Shown here in pieces: positions 1 to 6,371 of a stretch of DNA of 6,371 bases. The first letter of the stretch is position 1. Each line of letters begins with the position of its first letter. A program made the translations under genes and the position numbers. Source of the DNA: an uncultured Clostridia bacterium (GTDB lineage: Bacteria > Bacillota > Clostridia > Christensenellales > UBA1242); NCBI GenBank assembly GCA_947303145.1, contig CAMYXB010000057.1:1-6371 (forward strand), read 5' to 3'. The notes under the pieces were generated by a model. That model had not been told where the DNA came from and searched no databases. It saw only the letters and a program-made list of their open reading frames with translations.

Positions 1-893
1 ATTAGAGTGAATGCTTTATTTTTTTCATTCAAAATATCTATATTTATGGCATTTTTGAAACCTCTAAAGAATGTTCCCTGCCTTTTGGCATAATGCCTAG
101 TATTTTTCTTTACTTCTTCTTTCACCTCTTGAAGAGTCATAGTGCCATCAATATATGAGAAAAGTTCTTTATATCCTATGGCTTGCATAGATTGCCACGA
201 GCGAGACTGCGGGGCATGTTCTGTTATAGAAATAAATTCTTCGACAAGTCCATTTTCAAACATCTCATCGGCTCTTTTGTTTATTCTATCATATAAAATA
301 GTCCTATCAATGTCAAAGATAAGTAAAAGATTGTCATATCTCAATTTTTCTTCAATATTTAACTTGGATTTTGCTATTCCATGTGTTTCATATATTTCTA
401 AAGCCCTAATAACTCGCTTGGTGTCATTGACGTGAATAGAGTTAGCGGATTTTTTGTCTACTTTTTCCAATAGGTCATGCAAATATTCTTTACCATAATT
501 TTGCAAGATATTTTCATATTTTTCCCTAATTTTTGTATTTTTTATGGCTTTACCGAAGGAATATTCATGTAAAAGTGCATTTATATATAATCCTGTTCCA
601 CCTGTTATGATGGGAAGTTTGCCCCTAGAGATTATATCCTCGATAACTTTTGTCGCTCGCTCTACATATTCGCTGACAGAAAAATCCTTGTCCGCATCTA
701 CTATATCTATCAAGTGATGTTTCACTTCACTTTGCTCTTCAAGGGTGGGTTTGGCTGTGCCGATATCGAGCCCCCTGTATATCTGCATAGAGTCACAGGA
801 GACTATCTCTCCATTATATCTTTTAGCACATTCTATGGCAAAAGCGGTCTTTCCACTGGCAGTGGGACCTGTTATTACTAATACAAAACTCAA
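1..893 (-). CDS. miaA: tRNA dimethylallyltransferase MiaA (3' end outside window)
   Basis: MiaA transfers a dimethylallyl group from DMAPP to N6 of A37 in tRNAs reading codons that start with U, giving i6A37. My translation from a TTG start gives 297 residues before the left edge, so only a short C-terminal piece is probably missing (family about 300-315). Visible motifs: P-loop GPTASGKT at residues 9-16, DSMQIYRGLDIGTAK at 34-48 (this Asp is held to contact the target amine in the family), HHLID at 59-63, GGTGLY at 98-103, QAIGYKE near 237-243, and AKRQ at 269-272. AKRQ is followed by GTFFR, where many homologues have Trp. The start is well fixed: an in-frame TAA lies at 908-906, no other start codon lies between it and the TTG, and the first internal ATG (residue 36) would remove the P-loop. 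The TTG overlaps the mutL stop as TTGA. The identity is firm; the C-terminus is unseen. Confidence 0.96.
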   Translation of the reverse strand, partial: MSFVLVITGPTASGKTAFAIECAKRYNGEIVSCDSMQIYRGLDIGTAKPTLEEQSEVKHHLIDIVDADKDFSVSEYVERATKVIEDIISRGKLPIITGGTGLYINALLHEYSFGKAIKNTKIREKYENILQNYGKEYLHDLLEKVDKKSANSIHVNDTKRVIRALEIYETHGIAKSKLNIEEKLRYDNLLLIFDIDRTILYDRINKRADEMFENGLVEEFISITEHAPQSRSWQSMQAIGYKELFSYIDGTMTLQEVKEEVKKNTRHYAKRQGTFFRGFKNAINIDILNEKNKAFTL

Positions 894-2818
894 GTGACTA
901 CCCTCTTAAACATTTTTTCCACCTCGTATTTGGTGAATTTAACACAAATAGGTCTGCCATGTGGGCACTGCAATCTAGTATTATTCTGGAATATTTGCTT
1001 AAGCAAAATACTTATCTCCTCACTAGCCAGCGTCATACCTCCCTTTACTGCCGCTTTGCACGCAGAGGTGGCAAAGTGATTGTTTATCTGCTCATTAGTG
1101 CTAGATATCATGTTCACATTAGACAGACTTTCCATTACAAATTCATGTAAATCTATGTCGGACAGAATGCTAGGAACTGCCATTATCCTGTATGTATTAT
1201 GTCCAAAATTCTCCACTTCAAAGCCCATGTCGGCAAGTGTATGCAGATTGTCCACAAGCAAATTTTCTTCTATCTCATTGACTGTGAATGCATATGGAAT
1301 AAGAAGAGGTTGAGAGATGAGTTTCCTCTCCTCAAACAATTTCATAAACTTGTCAAAAAGCACTCTCTCATGCCCAGCGTGCTGGTCGAGCAATAGGAAA
1401 TTATCCCCGCTTTCAAGCAAAATATAAGTATTGAATAGCGTTCCTAATACATTGTATGGTATATCTTGAGAGATAACTTGCTGGTCAAAAGCGATATTTT
1501 CCTTTTCTTGCAGTGTCTTTGGTGGCTGAGATTCATTTATTGGAGAATTATCGCCTATTTTTTTGCTCAATATTTTATTTAAGTCACTTTCTACAAAATC
1601 TTTATCCAATACATATTCACTCACTTCTCTGCCATCGTCACTAGCGAGTTTCCTTTCTGACTCCTCATATGTGACTGGTGCATCGACAGAGATGACTGAC
1701 ATATCATCGGCGAACTTTTGAAGCATACTGAAACTAAATCCGCCACTTACGACCTCTTCATTTGGCTCTTTTGCCTCTATCGCTTTTTCTTCAAATTTTG
1801 GCTGGTTATCAACAAAGCCATCTACAGAAAAATTGTTTTCTTGCAAAGTCTGTAAGACGGCATAATAGACAAAATTATATACCCCTTTGCTATCTTTGAA
1901 TCTTATTTCCATCTTACTCGGGTGAACATTGACATCTATGTCCTCATATGGAATGGTGAGATATAGGACATAGAGAGGAAATTTGCCTTTCATAAGGAAA
2001 TTGGCATAAGCATTGGAGACAGCTGTAGAAATGAGGGCATTATTAACATATCTGCCATTAACTATGAGAGATTGATATGTTCTATTAGCCTTGCAAGCGG
2101 TGGGTAGAGATAAAAATCCACTCAAGTGACAGATAGCATTCTCTTGTTCTATATGCACCATATTTTTAGCAGTCTCTTTGCCATAAATAGTAAAAATCTT
2201 CTCTTGAACTCCAGTGGATACGGAGTTATAGACCAGTCTATCTTCTACGTAGTATTTGAATTCTACACTAGGATTGGCGAAAATAAGGCGAGAAATTATA
2301 TTTGTGACAAGACCCTCCTCTTGTTTGGGCGATTTCAAAAACTTCAGTCTTGCAGGTGTGTTGTAAAAGAGATTGTGCACATTTATTGTCGTGCCATCGG
2401 GTGCGCCACAAATTACACTTTCACTTATTTTGCCTCCATCATTCTCCACTCTTCCAGCATAATCGCTATCTCGCACTTTGGAGATAATCTCTGCCCTAGA
2501 CACCGCTCCTATGCTGGCTAGAGCCTCACCTCTAAAGCCAAGAGTGGCTATGGCTTCTAAGTCGTCTGCACTAGAAATTTTGCTTGTCGCATGTGGAAGA
2601 AAAGCCTTGCGCAAATCTTCAAATTCTATACCACAGCCATTGTCTGTGATAGAGATGAGTTTAATCCCCCCGTTTTCTATTCTAATAGTTATTTTAGTGG
2701 CACCAGCATCTAGGGCATTTTCCACCAATTCCTTGACAACAGATGAGGGCCTTTCCACCACTTCGCCAGCGGAAATCCTGTTATACACCCTGCTATCTAG
2801 CACGTTTATTTTGGGCAT
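890..2818 (-). CDS. mutL: DNA mismatch repair endonuclease MutL
   Basis: MutL is the ATP-dependent partner of MutS. In bacteria lacking MutH it nicks the strand to be repaired. At 642 residues the length is normal. The N-terminal GHKL ATPase shows KELVENALDAGA (Glu30, Asn34), DNGCGI at 59-64, HATSK at 76-80, GFRGEAL at 94-100, and FYNTPARLKF near 150. An acidic, poorly conserved linker runs from roughly 325 to 447. The C-terminal domain carries the metal-binding endonuclease motif DQHAGHERVLFD (478-489), a QPLLIP motif (503-508) matching the family's beta-clamp contact, ACK (586-588), CPHGRP (618-623) and a terminal FKR. The last position of DQHA(X)2E(X)4E is Asp489 rather than Glu. The ATG at 2818 has an excellent Shine-Dalgarno and begins the usual MPKINVLD N-terminus. 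The gene follows mutS by 19 bases and overlaps miaA. Confidence 0.98.
   Translation of the reverse strand: MPKINVLDSRVYNRISAGEVVERPSSVVKELVENALDAGATKITIRIENGGIKLISITDNGCGIEFEDLRKAFLPHATSKISSADDLEAIATLGFRGEALASIGAVSRAEIISKVRDSDYAGRVENDGGKISESVICGAPDGTTINVHNLFYNTPARLKFLKSPKQEEGLVTNIISRLIFANPSVEFKYYVEDRLVYNSVSTGVQEKIFTIYGKETAKNMVHIEQENAICHLSGFLSLPTACKANRTYQSLIVNGRYVNNALISTAVSNAYANFLMKGKFPLYVLYLTIPYEDIDVNVHPSKMEIRFKDSKGVYNFVYYAVLQTLQENNFSVDGFVDNQPKFEEKAIEAKEPNEEVVSGGFSFSMLQKFADDMSVISVDAPVTYEESERKLASDDGREVSEYVLDKDFVESDLNKILSKKIGDNSPINESQPPKTLQEKENIAFDQQVISQDIPYNVLGTLFNTYILLESGDNFLLLDQHAGHERVLFDKFMKLFEERKLISQPLLIPYAFTVNEIEENLLVDNLHTLADMGFEVENFGHNTYRIMAVPSILSDIDLHEFVMESLSNVNMISSTNEQINNHFATSACKAAVKGGMTLASEEISILLKQIFQNNTRLQCPHGRPICVKFTKYEVEKMFKRVVT
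901..906 (-). promoter_or_regulatory. Ribosome binding site for miaA
   Basis: AGAGGG lies within the final codons of mutL, seven bases before the TTG at 893. It supports TTG initiation at the TTGA overlap. The weaker site and the non-ATG start suggest modest, mutL-coupled translation of miaA. Confidence 0.7.
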
Positions 2819-2821
2819 GTC

Positions 2822-2829
2822 TCACCTCC
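2822..2829 (-). promoter_or_regulatory. Ribosome binding site for mutL
   Basis: GGAGGTGA is a full match to the 16S anti-Shine-Dalgarno. The GGAGG core sits six bases before the ATG at 2818, within the 19-base gap after mutS. This is the only junction in the window without a stop/start overlap and it has the strongest site, so mutL probably initiates independently of mutS translation. I see no hairpin or T-run in the gap, so transcription should read through. Confidence 0.9.
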
Positions 2830-2837
2830 AAAACTTT

Positions 2838-5429
2838 TTAACTATTTATCTTTTTATGAAACCTTGTGATAAGTTCAAATGCTTCAAGAGGAGAAAGCGA
2901 ATTTACATCAACATTCCTTATTTCGTTGATAATATTATTCTTATCCACTTCAGTCAAAGATTGCTCCTCACTTGCATCTTTTATCTCGAATTTGACACTA
3001 TTCTTCTCCAGTTGGAAAAGAATATTCTTGGCTCTTTTGATTATCTCATCATATATACCAGAAAGAGACGCAACTTCTATACCAAAACTTCTATCCGCAC
3101 TGCCCTTGACAACTTTCCTGAGGAAAATTATAGAATTATTAAACTCTTTGACGCTTACCTTGTAGTTCCTTACGCCATCAAGTTTGCCTTCTAGCATGGT
3201 TATCTCGTGATAATGTGTGGAAAAAAGTGTCTTACACCTAATGCGAGTGGATATATATTCCAGAACAGCCCATGCTATGCTCATGCCGTCATATGTGGCA
3301 GTGCCTCTGCCCACTTCATCTAAAAGGACGAGGCTCTTGCTCGTGGCGTTATTGAGAATATTGGCCACTTCCACCATTTCCACCATAAATGTGCTTTGAC
3401 CACTATTGAGGTCGTCACTTGCTCCAATTCTGGTAAAAATCCTATCTGTCATGGCTATTTCTGCACTACTGCAAGGGACAAAACTACCCATGTGGGCCAT
3501 TATGACAATAAGGGCTATCTGTCTCATGTATGTGCTCTTGCCTGCCATATTAGGTCCTGTGATAATGAGTGTCCTATCATTCTTTTCATCAAGATAGGCA
3601 TCGTTGGGCACGAAAGAATCTTTGATGGAATGTTCCACTATAGGGTGCCTGCCATCTACAATTTTAATATGCTTGTATCTTTCATTAATTTGTGGCCTTA
3701 CATAGCCATACTCCACCGCATCAATAGCAAGTGACAATAGGACATCTACATATGACACTTCCATCGCCACTTTTTGTATAACAGAGACTGTTTGCTTGAG
3801 TTGTTCCTTTATTTTTTCAAAAATCGTATTTTCTAGTTTGATTGAAGTGTCTTTGGCATTAAGAATCTTAGCCTCCAGTTCTTTAAGTTCAGGGGTAGAG
3901 TATCTCTCATGGTTGGAAATGGTCTGTCTGCGCTCATATCTATATGGGATGGCGTCCACTTGAGATTTGTTTATCTCAATAAAATAACCAAATACTCTGC
4001 TATAGCCTATCTTTAGATTTTTAATACCTGTATCTTCTCTCTCTCGACTCTCAAGGTCGGTCAGCCATTTGCCCGCTTCTGTGGAGATATTCCTCAGTTC
4101 AAATAATTCCTTATTAAACTCGCTTTTTATAAATCCTCCATTACTAATAATCTGTGGTGCGTCCTCTATAAATGCACTATCTAGCATTTTTGCTAAATTG
4201 TTTACGCTGTCAATATCCTTAAATAAACTTTTGAAAAACTCATTATTCAATGTTTTCGTCAAATTAGACAACTCCACCACACTAAAGAGTGAATTTTTGA
4301 GGCTTACACACTCTTTGGGACCTATATTGCCATAGGATATTTTAGATGTTAGCCTTTCTATATCGCTAATGGCCGACAGCACTATCTGCAGGTCATTACG
4401 CATTATACCATTTGATACAAGTTCTTCCACGCAATCAAGTCTAGTATTTATTCTCTTGCTATTCTGCAAGGGTTGCAGTATCCATTTTTCGAGCAATCTT
4501 GCTCCCATGGCAGTCTTAGTCTTATTGAGATGACCAAGCAGTGACCCCTTTTTCTTCCTATCCTTAGCATTTTCTATAAGTTCGAGATTGCGACAAGCAT
4601 TGAAGTCTAGGCTCATATAGTCGCCATATTGCTCTGTCACTATTTTATTGATATGACCAAGACTTCGCTTTTGGGTGTCTACCAGATATATGAGTAGTGC
4701 CCCAGAGGCACTCATCGCTAGTTTAAGTGAGGCGAAGTCATGTCCCTGAAGTGATGATATAGAAAATTGCTCCTTAATTTTATCCTTGCTAGAATTATAA
4801 TCAAAGTCAAATTCTTCTCTTCTAGTAAATTTTGGCAAAAAATCAAGCAGTTCAAAATCTTTTTCTTGTGAAAGATTCAAGACTTCTTCATTACAAATAA
4901 TTTCTGCAGGCCTCACTCTTGTGAGCAAGTCAACTAGTTTATGCTTTGCATCTTCGTCATATTGACTGACCTTGAATTCACCTGTAGAGACATCACAATA
5001 TGCCACGCCAATGCTCTTGTCCTTTCTGTAAATACTGAGAAGATAATTATTCTTGCTGGAGGACAATATATCACTCTCTATAATAGTGCCGGGAGTTATG
5101 ACTCTAGTGACAGACCTCTCCACCATTTTCCCAGGCATAGGCTCTGTCATCTGGTCAATAATCGCCACCTTATATCCTGCCTCAATGAGCCTAGCCACAT
5201 AGCTATCCACTGCATGATATGGCACGCCACACATGGGAGCCCGCTCCTCTAGTCCGCAATTTCTACCAGTCAACGCTATATCCAACACCTTGCTCGCTGT
5301 CACAGCATCATCGAAGAATAATTCATAAAAATCACCAAGACGACACATCAGGAGGCTGTCTTTATATTCCTCTTTTGTGTTAACATAATATCGCATCATT
5401 GGAGACAATTTATTCATGTCAATATTCAT
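2838..5429 (-). CDS. mutS: DNA mismatch repair protein MutS
   Basis: MutS is the dimeric sensor that binds base mismatches and small loops, then recruits MutL in an ATP-dependent way. The chosen start gives 863 residues, typical for the MutS1 family. The N-terminal mismatch-binding domain has GDFYELFF, with the intercalating Phe34 and Glu36 of the Phe-X-Glu motif, followed by GLEERAPMCGVPYHA. Connector, lever and clamp domains fill the middle. The ATPase shows Walker A GPNMAGKST (625-633), the TRIGASDDLNSGQSTFMVEM signature, Walker B LLDEVGRGT (Asp704, Glu705) and STHYHE (His739, His741). The C-terminus ends in the usual DVNSLSPLEAFELI helix region. The reading frame stays open to a further ATG at 5477. 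I prefer 5429 because it forms an ATGA overlap with the miaB stop, has a GGGGGAG Shine-Dalgarno, and puts Phe34 close to its position in other MutS proteins (Phe36 in E. coli). Confidence 0.98.
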   Translation of the reverse strand: MNIDMNKLSPMMRYYVNTKEEYKDSLLMCRLGDFYELFFDDAVTASKVLDIALTGRNCGLEERAPMCGVPYHAVDSYVARLIEAGYKVAIIDQMTEPMPGKMVERSVTRVITPGTIIESDILSSSKNNYLLSIYRKDKSIGVAYCDVSTGEFKVSQYDEDAKHKLVDLLTRVRPAEIICNEEVLNLSQEKDFELLDFLPKFTRREEFDFDYNSSKDKIKEQFSISSLQGHDFASLKLAMSASGALLIYLVDTQKRSLGHINKIVTEQYGDYMSLDFNACRNLELIENAKDRKKKGSLLGHLNKTKTAMGARLLEKWILQPLQNSKRINTRLDCVEELVSNGIMRNDLQIVLSAISDIERLTSKISYGNIGPKECVSLKNSLFSVVELSNLTKTLNNEFFKSLFKDIDSVNNLAKMLDSAFIEDAPQIISNGGFIKSEFNKELFELRNISTEAGKWLTDLESREREDTGIKNLKIGYSRVFGYFIEINKSQVDAIPYRYERRQTISNHERYSTPELKELEAKILNAKDTSIKLENTIFEKIKEQLKQTVSVIQKVAMEVSYVDVLLSLAIDAVEYGYVRPQINERYKHIKIVDGRHPIVEHSIKDSFVPNDAYLDEKNDRTLIITGPNMAGKSTYMRQIALIVIMAHMGSFVPCSSAEIAMTDRIFTRIGASDDLNSGQSTFMVEMVEVANILNNATSKSLVLLDEVGRGTATYDGMSIAWAVLEYISTRIRCKTLFSTHYHEITMLEGKLDGVRNYKVSVKEFNNSIIFLRKVVKGSADRSFGIEVASLSGIYDEIIKRAKNILFQLEKNSVKFEIKDASEEQSLTEVDKNNIINEIRNVDVNSLSPLEAFELITRFHKKINS

Positions 5430-6371
5430 CTCTCTCCCCCATATTTTACAATCTCGCCTATGAGTTCTCCGCCACATATATCTGTGACTTTTACTCTATA
5501 AATTTCTCCGTCAATAAGTCCCATTTTGTCCACTTTCACCGTCTTGCCACTATCTAACTTTAAGGCAACTTTTCTCTCGTCAACTTCTGCCATGGCTTCA
5601 AATTCTTTTCCCACCATTTTAGGTAAATCGGCCTTTTGTATCTCTCTTTGACGACTAAACAATCTTGTTATTCTGTCTTGTTTTGTTTTGTCATCTATTT
5701 GCCCTTCAAATTTCTCCGCAGGCGTGCCTTCTCTCTTAGAATAAACGAAACCAAAGACCCCTGCATAATGACAGAAGTCTAGCAAATCTAAAGTTTTGAC
5801 AAAGTCATCCTCTGTCTCCATGGGAAATCCCACTATAATATCTGTAGTTAGACTGGCATCAGGTATTTTGTCATAAATATTTTTGACCAAATTCTTGTAA
5901 TGCTCCGCAGTATATGACCTATTCATAAGTTTCAGCACTCTATCACTACCACTTTGAACGGGCAGATGTATGGCGTGGCTCATCTTTTCATTACTTGCGA
6001 TAAAGTCAATAAGTTCCAAAGAAAAATCTTTTGGATGAGAGGTCATGAATTTTACCTTAAAATCTCCCTCTAGCTCACATATTCTGGATAATAAATACAC
6101 AAAATTGGTCTTTCCGTCACCGAAATCTTTGCCATAAGAATTGACGTTCTGCCCTAGGAGTGTGATTGTCTTATACTTTTTGGAAGAAATGAGAGTCTTT
6201 ATCTCACTTAATATATCTTCCACTCTTCTACTTCTCTCTCTGCCTCGCACATAAGGCACTATACAATAAGTGCAGAAATTGTTGCAACCATACATTATGT
6301 TTACCCAAGCATTGTGGCCACTAGTCCTGTATGTCTCCACGCCTTCTTTAATGATGCCTTCTGTCTCCCAC
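5426..6371 (-). CDS. miaB: tRNA-2-methylthio-N6-dimethylallyladenosine synthase MiaB (5' end outside window)
   Basis: MiaB is a radical-SAM methylthiotransferase that adds a methylthio group at C2 of i6A37 in tRNA, giving ms2i6A37, so it acts on the product of MiaA. About 314 residues are present, and the frame is open to the right edge. The N-terminal methylthiotransferase domain with its three cysteines is missing. Its tail is visible as WETEGIIKEGVETYRTSGHNAWVNIMYG. The radical-SAM cluster motif is CNNFCTYC (CX3CX2C, fragment residues 29, 33 and 36), followed by IVPYVRGRERSR, a family hallmark. Further on come HLPVQSGS, DIIVGFP and FVYSKREGTPA. The last ~65 residues form a TRAM domain, an RNA-binding fold. 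The GTG at 6340 is internal and not the true start. The radical-SAM wording fits MiaB better than its paralogue MtaB, and the miaA-mutSL context supports this. Confidence 0.95.
   Translation of the reverse strand, partial: WETEGIIKEGVETYRTSGHNAWVNIMYGCNNFCTYCIVPYVRGRERSRRVEDILSEIKTLISSKKYKTITLLGQNVNSYGKDFGDGKTNFVYLLSRICELEGDFKVKFMTSHPKDFSLELIDFIASNEKMSHAIHLPVQSGSDRVLKLMNRSYTAEHYKNLVKNIYDKIPDASLTTDIIVGFPMETEDDFVKTLDLLDFCHYAGVFGFVYSKREGTPAEKFEGQIDDKTKQDRITRLFSRQREIQKADLPKMVGKEFEAMAEVDERKVALKLDSGKTVKVDKMGLIDGEIYRVKVTDICGGELIGEIVKYGGER
5434..5440 (-). promoter_or_regulatory. Ribosome binding site for mutS
   Basis: GGGGGAG lies inside the last codons of miaB, four bases before the ATG at 5429. 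The spacing is short but usable. This site decides the start: the ATG at 5477 would add 16 residues rich in Arg and Cys that look unlike MutS, and the ATG at 5417 is too far away from the site. The ATGA overlap suggests that mutS translation is coupled to miaB. Confidence 0.7.

Noticed and set aside
142..435. A 97-codon plus-strand frame at the left end.
   Set aside because: It is the complement of miaA, whose reading frame is continuous here with the family motifs. I see no independent evidence for a plus-strand gene.
2819..2837. A possible terminator or promoter between mutS and mutL.
   Set aside because: The gap is only 19 bases, has no inverted repeat followed by a T-run, and is mostly taken up by the mutL Shine-Dalgarno.
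2478..3194. A 238-codon open frame on the plus strand across the mutL start and the mutS end.
   Set aside because: It is antisense to two well-conserved genes, has no family resemblance or ribosome binding site that I can see, and its composition follows from the complementary coding strand.
5430..5477. A mutS start at the upstream ATG at 5477, giving 879 residues.
   Set aside because: It would overlap miaB by 52 bases, adds residues unlike the MutS family, and lacks the Shine-Dalgarno seen before 5429.
6338..6340. GTG at 6340 as the start of the MiaB-like protein.
   Set aside because: The frame continues upstream to the window edge with MiaB-like sequence (WETEGIIKEG), and a start here would omit the required N-terminal domain.

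Overview
The window is an ordinary, densely packed minus-strand operon from an AT-rich bacterium. The reading order, from the right edge to the left, is miaB (5' end cut off) - mutS - mutL - miaA (3' end cut off). The protein sequences point to a Bacillota, most likely Clostridia-type organism. The grounds are the MutS wording around GLEERAPMCGVPYHA, the GGAGGTGA Shine-Dalgarno, heavy use of ATA and AGA/AGG codons, and an endonuclease-type MutL. The exact lineage cannot be read from the window.

Layout: 6371-5426 is the radical-SAM and TRAM part of MiaB. It ends in an ATGA overlap with mutS (5429-2838). A 19-base gap carrying a strong Shine-Dalgarno leads to mutL (2818-890). MutL's stop overlaps a TTG start for miaA (893 to the left edge) in a TTGA arrangement. 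No stretch longer than about 20 bases is non-coding. I see no promoter, terminator, RNA gene, insertion sequence, CRISPR array or repeat, so the four genes are probably co-transcribed from a promoter beyond the right edge.

Two functions are interleaved. MutS and MutL are the recognition and nicking halves of methyl-independent mismatch repair. MiaA and MiaB carry out consecutive steps on adenosine 37 of UNN-reading tRNAs (i6A, then ms2i6A). This gene neighbourhood is known from Firmicutes, so I regard the window as conserved core genome. I found no credible undescribed system. The points worth a second look are small: the TTG start of miaA, an Asp in place of the last Glu of the MutL nuclease motif, and the lack of an obvious clamp-binding motif in the MutS tail.
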